DNA of 14,536 bases from an uncultured Collinsella sp. (GCA_902494135.1 CABUSE010000022.1:1-14536); one strand, 5' to 3'; shown: positions 1-7,176, counted from the first letter of the stretch. Numbers and translations: made by a program. Notes: generated from the sequence alone by a model not told the origin.

Positions 1-362
1 ATCACGCCACGGCCGAGCAGCCAGCCCTCGCGACGCTCCATCGCAAACGGGTCGGTGTTCCAGCCGGGGCCGGCGGGCACCACGTCCACGTGGCAGATGG
101 TCGCGAGCTGCTTGTCGCCGCGACCCGGGATATCGGCAATGCCCACATAGCCCTCGTCGTCGCTCGTCTGGTAGCCGAGCTTTTGCGCAATGCCGAGCGC
201 GCAATCGAGCGCATCACGAACCGGGCGGCCAAACGGCGCGCTAGGCTCCGCATCGGCAGCAACGGCTACGGACGGATAACTCACCAGCTGCTCGATATCG
301 GCGACGACATCCTCCCAGACCTCGTCGACATACTCAGCGACGCTCTGCTCCACCTGATTCAT
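1..362 (-). CDS. M20-family dipeptidase (Sapep/PepV-like), partial: N-terminal 120 residues
   Basis: The gene starts at 362 on the minus strand and runs off the left edge, so its 3' part is missing. A strong ribosome site (TAAGGAGG, complement of 369-376) lies 6 bases upstream of the ATG. The 120 visible residues read as the start of an M20 metallopeptidase. A helical N-terminus is followed by a conserved segment with H91-x-D93 in ICHVDVVPAGPGWNTDPF, the usual first zinc-ligand motif HxDVVP..W..PF. It then continues into LLGRGV, which in this family leads to the DDKG metal-binding loop. Members of the Sapep/PepV branch are cytoplasmic zinc or manganese dipeptidases that recycle short peptides. 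The remaining ligands and the dimerisation domain fall outside the window, so substrate cannot be judged. The family call is firm; the subfamily is inferred. Confidence 0.85.
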   Translation of the reverse strand, partial: MNQVEQSVAEYVDEVWEDVVADIEQLVSYPSVAVAADAEPSAPFGRPVRDALDCALGIAQKLGYQTSDDEGYVGIADIPGRGDKQLATICHVDVVPAGPGWNTDPFAMERREGWLLGRGV

Positions 363-416
363 GGACTGCCTCCTTACCAATGAGCGACGGGTACGCCCGC
401 CCCTCACATCAAGTAC

Positions 417-1079
417 TTATATAGCGAAAAGTTTAGCAAGCTCGGCCACCGAGTGCACCACTGCATCGGCACCCGCCGCCTCGTGCTCGCCCGGCGCCGC
501 CGCGCCCGAATAGATACCGATGCACGGTACGCCCATTGCGTGCGCGCCCTCCACATCGTTGAAGCGATCGCCGATCATCACGGCATCGCCCGCCGTCATA
601 CCGAGCTCTGCCAGGGCATCGCGGACCGAATCGGCCTTGGTCTCGCGCCCCTGCAGCGGATTCATGCCAGCCACCGCCTCAAACTGAGAAAGACCCAGCT
701 CATGCACCATGTCGATACACTTCGCCTCCACGCGCGACGTCGCCACGGCCAAACGCTTACCCTGAGCGGCCAACCCATCCAGCAGCTCGGGGATCCCATC
801 GAACACGGGGTACTCTTCCGGTCCCAGCTCATCAAAAAAGGCGCGGTACTCGTCGGCCACCACAAGCGACTCCTCGCGCGAGAAGCCGTAAAAGTCGTGA
901 AAGCTCTTCCACAGGGGCGGCCCGATCATACGGCGCAGGTCACCCATCCGCGCTTCCGAAAACCCGCGTGCGGCCAGCGTCTTGCGCGTCGAGGTCATCA
1001 CCGCCCGACCCGTATCGGCCACCGTGCCATCAAAATCAAACAGCACGACCGGCCGCCTGCTTATCTCCAGTGCCTCCAT
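417..1079 (-). CDS. HAD-superfamily hydrolase, phosphoglycolate phosphatase-like
   Basis: About 220 residues with all four HAD motifs. Motif I is VLFDFDGTVADTG, with nucleophile D15 and acid/base D17 counted from the ATG at 1079. Motif II is the Ser in AVATSR, the motif III Lys is in RETKAD, and motif IV is MIGDRFNDVEGA. A helical cap (ARRMIGPPLW region) lies between motifs I and II, as in the Gph/PpaX/PGMB branch (cap type C1). Such enzymes dephosphorylate small phosphometabolites such as 2-phosphoglycolate, pyrophosphate or sugar phosphates; the substrate cannot be read from sequence. Three starts are possible: GTG at 1112, ATG at 1085 and ATG at 1079. I prefer 1079 because a GAGGG ribosome site lies about 6-7 bases upstream and motif I then begins at residue 11, as is usual. 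The gene is 54 bases downstream of the M20 gene's start and divergent from degV. Confidence 0.85.
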   Translation of the reverse strand: MEALEISRRPVVLFDFDGTVADTGRAVMTSTRKTLAARGFSEARMGDLRRMIGPPLWKSFHDFYGFSREESLVVADEYRAFFDELGPEEYPVFDGIPELLDGLAAQGKRLAVATSRVEAKCIDMVHELGLSQFEAVAGMNPLQGRETKADSVRDALAELGMTAGDAVMIGDRFNDVEGAHAMGVPCIGIYSGAAAPGEHEAAGADAVVHSVAELAKLFAI

Positions 1080-1127
1080 CGGCATCCCTCTTCCCCAGTT
1101 GACGATTTCCACACCGACACTTCAAAC

Positions 1128-1179
1128 TGTTGACTATTCAACAATTTAACCTAGCAATGTAGAGCAACTCCACTATACT
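1128..1179. promoter_or_regulatory. Divergent promoter region between HAD gene and degV
   Basis: The short spacer between the two divergent genes contains an inverted repeat, TGTTGA (1128-1133) and TCAACA (1138-1143), around CTAT. It overlaps a TTGACT that resembles a -35 box. A good -10-like TATACT lies at 1174-1179 for the plus direction, but no matching -35 is seen at the right distance from it. The inverted repeat could be an operator; this is inference. Confidence 0.35.
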
Positions 1180-1235
1180 TGTCGCACTTTGCTCTCAGAA
1201 GGCGGCGCCGTCGCGCCCCAACGAAAGGTGCAATT

Positions 1236-2096
1236 ATGTCTTTTGCCATCATAACCGACTCCACGTCGGACATCTCCCCCACCCGCGCCCAAGAGCTCGG
1301 CATTTACGTGATTCCGCTGCATGTGATTATCGAAGGCGAGGACCTGCTCGACCAGGTGCAGATCACCGCCGAGGAGTACGTCGCCCGCATGGCAGGCTCC
1401 GAGCAGCTACCGCACACCTCGCAGCCGAGCGCCGGTGAGTTCAAGGAGCTCTTCGATCGCGTGCGCGCCGACGGCCACGACAGCGCCATCTTTATCTCGC
1501 TGTGCAGTGAGTGGTCTGCCTGCTACGCCAACGCGTGCCAGGTTGCCGATACCCACGAGCTCGACGTGCGCTGCATCGATTCGCGCACCGGCTCGGGCGC
1601 CGAGGGCCTGCTGGTGGAGTACGCGCTCGCCATGCGCGAGGACGGCCGCAGCCTGGACGAGACCGAGGCGCAGATCCGCACGACGCTGTCCGACGCCCAC
1701 CTGCTGCTGATTCCCCGCACGCTCGAAAACCTCGTTAAGAACGGCCGCGCACCTAAACTCGCCGGCCAGCTCACGCAAATGCTCAACATTCGTCTGGCCG
1801 TTTCGCCTGAGTGGCAGTCAGGCGAGATCAAGGCCATCAAGAAGGGCCGCGGCGCCAAGCGCATCGTCGCGAACACCATGGCCGACTGCCTCGCATTTTT
1901 GGCTGAACACCCGGGTTCAAGTGTACGCGTGCTCACGACCGGCGCCGCCGAGGAGCAAGAGCTCGTCAACCAGGCGCTCGCGGGCCAGGACTACGTAGAC
2001 GCCGGCACCGGCCCCATCGGCTGCACCATCGCGACCCACGTAGGCGTCGACGCCATCGCCATCAGCTACTGCCCCCGCTACCAACCTGCCAAATAG
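1236..2096 (+). CDS. DegV family protein (fatty-acid binding)
   Basis: A 286-residue protein of normal DegV length. The ATG at 1236 is chosen because AAAGG lies 7 bases upstream; the frame is open upstream from a TTG at 1179, but that extension is an Arg-rich run unlike the family. DegV hallmarks are visible: the opening FAIITDSTSDI (residues 3-13), the TSQPS segment that contacts the lipid head group, the FISLCSEWSACYANA region (family consensus has a Ser-Gly-Thr cluster), and GPIGCTIATHVG near the C-terminus. DegV/FakB-type proteins bind a single fatty acid in a cleft; in Firmicutes FakB presents it to the kinase FakA for phosphorylation. No fakA is nearby, so a kinase partner would be encoded elsewhere. 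The stop codon (2094-2096) is immediately followed by GGGACAGGTTTATTTTGG, which looks like half of an intergenic repeat. Confidence 0.93.
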   Translation: MSFAIITDSTSDISPTRAQELGIYVIPLHVIIEGEDLLDQVQITAEEYVARMAGSEQLPHTSQPSAGEFKELFDRVRADGHDSAIFISLCSEWSACYANACQVADTHELDVRCIDSRTGSGAEGLLVEYALAMREDGRSLDETEAQIRTTLSDAHLLLIPRTLENLVKNGRAPKLAGQLTQMLNIRLAVSPEWQSGEIKAIKKGRGAKRIVANTMADCLAFLAEHPGSSVRVLTTGAAEEQELVNQALAGQDYVDAGTGPIGCTIATHVGVDAIAISYCPRYQPAK

Positions 2097-2404
2097 GGAC
2101 AGGTTTATTTTGGCATGTTTTATCTGGGCAAACGTCCAGCGCCAACAAATACCAGCCTGACTAGATCGGGCAGGCAGGAGCTATCGAACAACCAAGGTAC
2201 AGCCAGCCGTAGCAAAGCCATCATGCCGGTGCACCCCAACTCAAGGCGCGCCGGCATCCCTTTAGGAATTGCGGTGGGAAAGGGGCCGAATAGTCGAAAG
2301 ACAGCGAACCGCCGAATGCCGCTCACGGAGCGGCACCCCACTATCACCGAACCAAAATCAAAGTCGAGTATCTCAAATAGCCGAAATGGCGTACCCTCAT
2401 CCCA
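2097..2404. other. 308-bp noncoding leader between degV and the primase-helicase gene
   Basis: I see no convincing gene here. It begins with GGGACAGGTTTATTTTGG directly on the degV stop, resembling one arm of an intergenic hairpin whose second arm is absent. Positions 2265-2282 (ATTGCGGTGGGAAAGGGG) weakly resemble the repeat arm found after the helicase gene at 5401. No Shine-Dalgarno sequence precedes the helicase ATG at 2405. An open frame from 2115 ends at 2408, overlapping the helicase start as ATGA, but its Ser/Arg-rich product is unrecognised. This is probably the left junction of an accessory insert. Confidence 0.4.
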
Positions 2405-5400
2405 ATGAACGCAGACAAGAATGGCATTCAAATGAGCAACGCCGTGCATCAATACGCCCTTTTCGGGAACGCCTTATTCAAACTCAATAAAACGGTTGTC
2501 CACGCTTCGGATCCGCGTAAGCAAATCGTCATCTGTAGCAACGGTCCAGACATCCGTTACGCGACACTCGAAGAATGGGACAAAGCCGGCAAATCTTTCA
2601 ACGAACATGCACAGACCGAGGGCATCGTTACCAGCGCGAGCCCAGCGCGCGACAAACTCGAGCTCTTTCGCAATCTATTTTCCGGTCGCAAAGATGTGCA
2701 CGCTCACGGGTATCGCAGAAAAGACGGGGGCATCGGCTATACACCCGCCTGCGCAAATGAGTGGAGGCCAGGCATTTGTCCCAAAGCAAACCATCAGAGA
2801 ATTAAATGCGCTGAATGTCGCAGCCGCACATTCCTTGAGCTGAACGATGCCGCCATTATCGCCCATTTCAAAGGCAGCGACGACAGGCTCCGGGACGTCA
2901 TAGGTCAATATGTTCTCGACAAAGACTGCAACACGAATGTCCTTGTCATCGATTTTGACAAAGCCGACTGGAAAGAAGCGGCAAACGCTATCAAGCTTGT
3001 CGCAAAGAAGCATGGAATCGATGCAGCGATTGAGCGATCGAGGTCAGGCAACGGCGCGCATATCTGGTTTTTCTTTCTCGAATCTGTGAGCGCAAAGACC
3101 GCGCGGGATTTTGGGAGCTGCCTTATCATCGAAGCGGCGGCGCTCAACAAGTCAATCACCTTCGAAACCTTTGACCGAATGCTACCCGCGCAGTCCACCA
3201 TTCCTGAGGGCGGCTTTGGAAATCTCATTGCGCTGCCTTTTCAGGGAAAAGCGCAGCGGAAAGGAAACAGCGTATTTGTTGACGAACGATTCGAGCCCTT
3301 TCCCGACCAATGGCTTTACCTTTCGCAAATCCAACTAATCTCGCGTGCGACGGTGGATCGTCTGATCGAGGACACCGAAAACAAACCGCTTGGAATAGCA
3401 ACAGCTGCAGCGACAAACAAAACCAGGCGCAATGTCCAAAAGCCACGAAAGCGGCTCCCGCTCACGCCACGAGACTTCCCCTCGAACCTGCCCGTCACAC
3501 AAGCCGATATGCTCTACATCCCCGAAAAGTCTCTGAGCCCGGCAGCTCAAATGGAAGTCCGCAGGCTTGCGACATTTGCCAACCCGGAGTTCTTCCGTGC
3601 GCAATCTATGCATCAATCAGTATTCGGCAAACCGCGACTCATAGACCTCAGCGAACTTAGAGATGGCCGCGTCGCGATTCCCAGAGGCTGCAAAGCCCAA
3701 CTTGAGCAGCTGATTCAAGAAGCCCACGTTACTGCCCATTATTCAGACGAACGTAGCACGGGCAATCCAATTGAGATGGCATTCAAAGGGACCCTTCATC
3801 CCGAACAGCAAATTGCCGCCGACCAGATGCTTGAATACGAAGACGGAATCATGTCTGCACCAACGGGCTTCGGTAAAACCGTCATCGGAGCTTATCTTAT
3901 TGCCGCCGTTGGTCTTCCGGCGCTCGTCATTGTTCCAAAGACCGCGCTCATAGCCCAATGGAAATCGCAGCTCGAACGATTTCTCGACATTACGGACACC
4001 AGAGAGCCGGTCCGAACGCCAAAAGGACGAATCAGCAAAAAGCAACCTCCCCTTATTGGACAAATCGGAGGGGGCAAAACCGCCGTCAGCGGCCTTATCG
4101 ACGTCGCTTCCTTTCAGTCGCTATCCGGCAAAGACTCCCAAACCGGGGAGCCGATAGTTAAGGACCTTGTTTGTAATTACGGCCTCATTATCTGCGACGA
4201 ATGCCACCATGCTGCCGCGCCTCAACTCGAGCTCGTCCTCAAGTCCGTTCCAGCCAAATATGTATATGGCCTTTCCGCGACACCCGAGCGCTCCGACGGA
4301 CTCACACGCGCGCTCTCGATGCTCTGCGGCCCGCTTCGCTATGCCATCGATCCAAAAACGCAGGCAATTCAGCAGGGCATCCAGCGCATCGTGCGGCCGA
4401 GATTTACCGGCATTCGGCTATCTGCCTACGAGCCGGGTGCAAGCTTCAATCAGATTCTTGATCTGCTGTGTGCACATGCGGCAAGAAACGAATTGATTGT
4501 CGATGACGCCCTCGAAGCAGCGTCAAACGGTCGGCATCCGCTCATACTATCCAAAAGGAAAAAGCATGCTGAGGAACTGTTCAGGCTGCTTAATGATCGC
4601 AGACACGAACCCATACTCTTAACCGGAGAAATCGGTGCCAAAGAAAGAAAAACGATACTGAACAGTCTTCCCGGCCTTGAGCATGAACATCGAATCATCG
4701 TCGCCACCGAAAGCCTTCTGAGCGAGGGCTTCGATCTGTCCTACCTTGACACCCTATTCATTGCCACGCCGATATCTTGGGACGGCAGTGTAACGCAGCA
4801 GGCGGGCAGACTGCACAGAAGCCACGAGGGCAAGCAACAGATTGAGATATTCGACTACATTGACCTGTCGATACCCATGCTCGCTCGCATGTACCAGAAG
4901 AGACTCAAGACGTACGCCAAGCTGGGCTACGAAATTTATTCAGCAGAGGACAGTGAGCAACCCGATTACAACATTCTCATAGAGCCAGCAAACGCTATTG
5001 AGGCATTAATTAAAGACATCACCGGTGCCACAAAGAGCGCCTTCATAGCCGCATCCTACGCATCCGCCGCATGCCTCGCGAAACTCACCGCCACACTCGC
5101 AGGCGCAGCCGCCCGTGGGATTACCCTTGAGATTTATGTTGCCTCAACTCCGCGCGATGACGCGAAAGCGATTTTTGCCGAGATGAACGTCGACTATTCC
5201 GTCAAGGCCAAAGGGCGGCTTTGCGCGGCCGTGATTGACGAGGAAACTGTCTGGTACGGGACTATTCCGCTGCTGGCATTCCCCAAGAAAGAAGACTGCA
5301 GCATCCGTTTCAAAAGCAATGAAGTCGCCGCTGAGTTTTTGAGCGAAATCCAGCAACGAGGAGAACCGGGGGCCGCAGCAACGAACGTGGCGCCCCTATC

Positions 5401-5416
5401 AGTTGCGGTGGAATAG
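2405..5416 (+). CDS. TOTE-type primase (AEP) - SF2 helicase - PLD-like fusion protein, putative defence effector
   Basis: A 1003-residue, three-domain protein. Residues 80-310 match the TOTE-system archaeo-eukaryotic primase domain. They contain a Cys cluster (C116, C125, C135, C138) in ACANEW...CP..KCAEC, the catalytic DFD pair D183/D185, SRSGNGAHIWFFF with H219, and a third acidic site at D257 (FDRMLP) followed by GGFGNLIALP. After a basic linker (about 330-460), an SF2 helicase follows: Walker A PTGFGKT (486-492), DECH box (598-601), SAT (624-626) and motif VI QQAGRLHR (798-805). Residues 860-985 form a PLD-like domain ending VWYGTIPLLAFPKKEDCSIRF; its HKD signature reads R-x-C-x4-D (938-945), so it is degenerate. 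The helicase probably unwinds DNA or RNA, the AEP may make or read nucleic acid, and the C-terminal fold binds or formerly cut it. Codon use is less GC-rich than in neighbours. No Shine-Dalgarno precedes the ATG; an alternative ATG is at 2432. The stop lies inside a repeat arm. Confidence 0.92.
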   Translation: MNADKNGIQMSNAVHQYALFGNALFKLNKTVVHASDPRKQIVICSNGPDIRYATLEEWDKAGKSFNEHAQTEGIVTSASPARDKLELFRNLFSGRKDVHAHGYRRKDGGIGYTPACANEWRPGICPKANHQRIKCAECRSRTFLELNDAAIIAHFKGSDDRLRDVIGQYVLDKDCNTNVLVIDFDKADWKEAANAIKLVAKKHGIDAAIERSRSGNGAHIWFFFLESVSAKTARDFGSCLIIEAAALNKSITFETFDRMLPAQSTIPEGGFGNLIALPFQGKAQRKGNSVFVDERFEPFPDQWLYLSQIQLISRATVDRLIEDTENKPLGIATAAATNKTRRNVQKPRKRLPLTPRDFPSNLPVTQADMLYIPEKSLSPAAQMEVRRLATFANPEFFRAQSMHQSVFGKPRLIDLSELRDGRVAIPRGCKAQLEQLIQEAHVTAHYSDERSTGNPIEMAFKGTLHPEQQIAADQMLEYEDGIMSAPTGFGKTVIGAYLIAAVGLPALVIVPKTALIAQWKSQLERFLDITDTREPVRTPKGRISKKQPPLIGQIGGGKTAVSGLIDVASFQSLSGKDSQTGEPIVKDLVCNYGLIICDECHHAAAPQLELVLKSVPAKYVYGLSATPERSDGLTRALSMLCGPLRYAIDPKTQAIQQGIQRIVRPRFTGIRLSAYEPGASFNQILDLLCAHAARNELIVDDALEAASNGRHPLILSKRKKHAEELFRLLNDRRHEPILLTGEIGAKERKTILNSLPGLEHEHRIIVATESLLSEGFDLSYLDTLFIATPISWDGSVTQQAGRLHRSHEGKQQIEIFDYIDLSIPMLARMYQKRLKTYAKLGYEIYSAEDSEQPDYNILIEPANAIEALIKDITGATKSAFIAASYASAACLAKLTATLAGAAARGITLEIYVASTPRDDAKAIFAEMNVDYSVKAKGRLCAAVIDEETVWYGTIPLLAFPKKEDCSIRFKSNEVAAEFLSEIQQRGEPGAAATNVAPLSVAVE

Positions 5417-5467
5417 GGTCTGCTCCTGGCCAATCAGCCGCCAATCAATCCCTATTCCACCACAACT
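5401..5467. repeat. Hairpin repeat, copy 1 (arms AGTTGCGGTGGAATAGGG)
   Basis: Arms at 5401-5418 and 5450-5467 are 18 bases each and complementary except for one C/A mismatch, with a 31-base loop. The left arm contributes the last codons and the TAG stop of the helicase gene (5414-5416). The toxin stop (5481) lies 14 bases beyond the right arm. Sitting between convergent genes, it probably acts as a bidirectional terminator. It is homologous to 11653-11717, including a shared GGCCAATCA-like piece in the loop. Confidence 0.85.
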
Positions 5468-5480
5468 TGGAAATCGGCGA

Positions 5481-5789
5481 TCAGCCCAGCGGACCCTGAA
5501 ACAGCTCCTGATGAGTGCCCATTCTCACCAGCCTAATCATTGGGTTAGTCTTATGGGGAAGATAAAGAACGACCACATCGACCAAGCCATCGGATAGGTG
5601 GAAATCGATGTGGCCGTTGTAGTTTCCGCCCGGGTTTGAGAGCTCGTGGGCGCCATACTCCGCCGGAAGTGACCCATGAGCCACAAGCTCTGCAACCGCC
5701 GCTTTAAACTCACTTTTTAGCTGCGGATGCATGCGCATCGTTCGTTTGTAGTCCACCTTAAATTGAGCCTCGACTTTAATCTCGAACAT
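5481..5789 (-). CDS. YafQ/RelE-superfamily type II toxin (mRNA interferase)
   Basis: A 102-residue protein with the small RelE/YafQ fold signature: an N-terminal strand and basic helices (FKVDYKRTMRMHPQLKSEF), then a C-terminal sheet. Residues matching the YafQ catalytic set are visible: H48, H64 in HIDFHLSD, D67 or D71, and the terminal RMGTHQELF with H93 and F97. The Trp that follows the catalytic Asp in E. coli YafQ is not seen; hydrophobic residues occupy that stretch. YafQ cuts mRNA in the ribosomal A site and slows growth until its antitoxin binds. It is second in the operon: its ATG begins 2 bases after the antitoxin stop, and its GAGGAA ribosome site lies inside the antitoxin's last codons. 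It converges on the primase-helicase gene. Strong family call; cleavage specificity unknown. Confidence 0.88.
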   Translation of the reverse strand: MFEIKVEAQFKVDYKRTMRMHPQLKSEFKAAVAELVAHGSLPAEYGAHELSNPGGNYNGHIDFHLSDGLVDVVVLYLPHKTNPMIRLVRMGTHQELFQGPLG

Positions 5790-5791
5790 CG

Positions 5792-6091
5792 CTATTCCTC
5801 ATCGAGGAATGACATAAGCTCATCAGCGTTATTGAATGACGGGCTATCGTCCGGCAAAATCCCCAACTCATGAGCCTCGGCGATCACCATGGCACGCCTC
5901 GTCGCCTCGTTGGGCACCTCCGCCCTTCCTACAATCTCAAAAGGAATCTTTCGCTGATTTACCAGCTGCCGAACGGCAAGATTGAGATAGGAATTGAGGC
6001 TGAGGCCGACCGAATCCAAGAACTCAGTCGCCTGCTCCTTGAGCCCCTCTTCGATTCGAACCGTCGTAGGCTTAACTGTTGCTGTAGACAT
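5792..6091 (-). CDS. RelB/DinJ-family antitoxin
   Basis: A 99-residue acidic protein. Residues 9-45 (TTVRIEEGLKEQATEFLDSVGLS and LNSYLNLAVRQLV) match the ribbon-helix-helix DNA-binding region of RelB/DinJ antitoxins, with KIPFEIV as the usual hinge. The acidic tail (about 80-99, ending LMSFLDEE) would cover the toxin active site. It is the first gene of a two-gene operon with the YafQ-like toxin, the usual dinJ-yafQ order. The start at 6091 has a strong GAGGAGG ribosome site. Members repress their own promoter, more tightly when bound to toxin; a -10-like TATACT (complement of 6123-6128) and a perfect inverted repeat (6139-6174) lie directly upstream. Confidence 0.9.
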   Translation of the reverse strand: MSTATVKPTTVRIEEGLKEQATEFLDSVGLSLNSYLNLAVRQLVNQRKIPFEIVGRAEVPNEATRRAMVIAEAHELGILPDDSPSFNNADELMSFLDEE

Positions 6092-6122
6092 TTGCGACCT
6101 CCTCGCCCTCGTCTTTTACACC

Positions 6123-6128
6123 AGTATA
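6123..6128 (-). promoter_or_regulatory. -10 element of the toxin-antitoxin operon
   Basis: The minus strand reads TATACT, placing transcription start about 25 bases upstream of the antitoxin ATG. The hexamer 17 bases further upstream (ATCAGA) is a poor -35 and falls inside the palindrome at 6139-6174, which fits a repressor-controlled promoter. This is inference from spacing. Confidence 0.45.
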
Positions 6129-6138
6129 CCCAATATAA

Positions 6139-6174
6139 ATGGCAATCTGATGTTAAATAACATCAGATTGCCAT
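6139..6174. promoter_or_regulatory. Perfect 17-bp inverted repeat: operator of the toxin-antitoxin operon and/or terminator of the LOG gene
   Basis: Arms ATGGCAATCTGATGTTA (6139-6155) and its exact complement (6158-6174) are separated by only two bases. It lies 31 bases after the LOG-gene stop and covers the -35 region of the toxin-antitoxin promoter. On the minus strand it is followed by ATTTATATT, a weak U-tract. Both roles are possible, and both could apply. Confidence 0.7.
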
Positions 6175-6204
6175 GCGTATTCATGTCGCGTGGGCACGAT
6201 TGAT

Positions 6205-6963
6205 CTACATCAGCCCGCTCAGGGCGATATCGACGGCTTCGTTGAGGTCGTCGGTGATGTGCACGAGCTCGGGATCGAGCGGGCTGATCATACCGGCGTC
6301 CATCACCGGGCCGTTGAGCCAGTCGAACAGGCCCTGCCAGTACTCTGTGCCCACCAGCACGAGGGGCATGCGCTTGACCTTGTGCGTTTGCACCAGCGTG
6401 AGCACCTCGAACATCTCGTCGAGCGTGCCAAAGCCGCCGGGAAACACGATGGCGCCCGAGCTGTATTTGACGAACATGGTCTTGCGCACAAAGAAGTAAC
6501 GGAAGTCCATGCCGAGGTTCACGTATTTATTGAGCCCATGCTCGTGCGGCAATTCAATGCCCAGGCCAACTGACTTGCCGTTGACACTCGCCGCTCCCCT
6601 GTTGGCCGCTTCCATGATGCCGGGGCCGCCACCGGTGATAACCGCCACGCCGCGCTGGGCAATCTTACGGCCGACCGTGCGCGCCGCCTTGTAGGCCGGG
6701 TCCGTCTTGGGCGTGCGGGCACTACCGAAGATGGTCACCGCAGGCCCTAACTCGGCAAGTGCGCCAAAGCCATCGACAAACTCGGCCTGGATGCGCAGTA
6801 CGCGCCACGGATCGGCATGCAGCCAGTCGGTCGACTCCTCGGGCGCCAGCAGGTTGGCGTAGGTGTTGTCCTTAGGAATCATGGGGCCGCGCATGACCAC
6901 GGGGCCGCGGCGGTACGTCTCGTCGTAGGCAGGCTCGCCCTCGACGTTCTCATTCTTAATCAT
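6205..6963 (-). CDS. LOG-family (TIGR00730-type) nucleotide 5'-monophosphate phosphoribohydrolase
   Basis: A 252-residue Rossmann-fold protein. The two family signatures are present: GGGPGIMEAANRGA (111-124) and PGGFGTLDEMFE (175-186), which bind nucleotide phosphate and hold the catalytic Glu. It has an N-terminal extension of about 60 residues compared with minimal LOG proteins, as in longer bacterial members often annotated 'lysine decarboxylase-like'. LOG enzymes release the base from nucleoside 5'-monophosphates; in bacteria they probably serve purine salvage or turnover rather than hormone making. The ATG at 6963 is preferred because AGGAG lies 6 bases upstream; the frame extends to 7035, but that part runs through a terminator-like hairpin. 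It is downstream of tgt on the same strand, separated by 213 bases. Confidence 0.9.
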   Translation of the reverse strand: MIKNENVEGEPAYDETYRRGPVVMRGPMIPKDNTYANLLAPEESTDWLHADPWRVLRIQAEFVDGFGALAELGPAVTIFGSARTPKTDPAYKAARTVGRKIAQRGVAVITGGGPGIMEAANRGAASVNGKSVGLGIELPHEHGLNKYVNLGMDFRYFFVRKTMFVKYSSGAIVFPGGFGTLDEMFEVLTLVQTHKVKRMPLVLVGTEYWQGLFDWLNGPVMDAGMISPLDPELVHITDDLNEAVDIALSGLM

Positions 6964-6980
6964 GGGCACTCCTATCGAGA

Positions 6981-7027
6981 AAAAGAAAAGCGGGCGGGGT
7001 CGACGCCATGCGCCAAACACCCGCCCG
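6981..7027 (-). terminator. Rho-independent-type terminator or attenuator between tgt and the LOG gene
   Basis: On the minus strand a GC-only stem (CGGGCGGG, 7027-7020, with CCCGCCCG, 6998-6991) closes a 21-base loop. It is followed at once by CTTTTCTTTT. The U-rich tract ends about 17 bases before the LOG start codon, so it could attenuate read-through into that gene. Confidence 0.6.
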
Positions 7028-7095
7028 AACATCAACTATTCGGTATGGTACCCACGATGCATCAAGTGCTTGCAAGCTATCGGTCAGCGGTCGTG

Positions 7096-7127
7096 CGGCC
7101 GGTGTCAGCAAATGTGACGACCGGCCG
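7096..7127. other. GC-rich hairpin in the tgt-LOG spacer
   Basis: CGGCCGGT (7096-7103) pairs with ACCGGCCG (7120-7127), and GTCA (7104-7107) with TGAC (7115-7118), leaving one bulged G and a 7-base loop. No U-tract follows on either strand, so it is not an ordinary intrinsic terminator. Its role is unknown. Confidence 0.5.
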
Positions 7128-7176
7128 TCGCTCGCCCCTTGCCGTTGCCCGCGCTCTGCAAGCGCCCGCGCCGCTC

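Noticed and set aside
453..1133. 226-residue plus-strand frame opposite the HAD gene
   Set aside because: It is Arg/His-rich, antisense to a HAD protein with four intact motifs, and has no ribosome site.
2115..2408. 97-residue plus-strand frame ending with an ATGA overlap on the helicase start
   Set aside because: The overlap is suggestive of coupling, but there is no ribosome site, its start lies in a repeat-like sequence and the Ser/Arg-rich product matches nothing. Conservation in relatives would change this.
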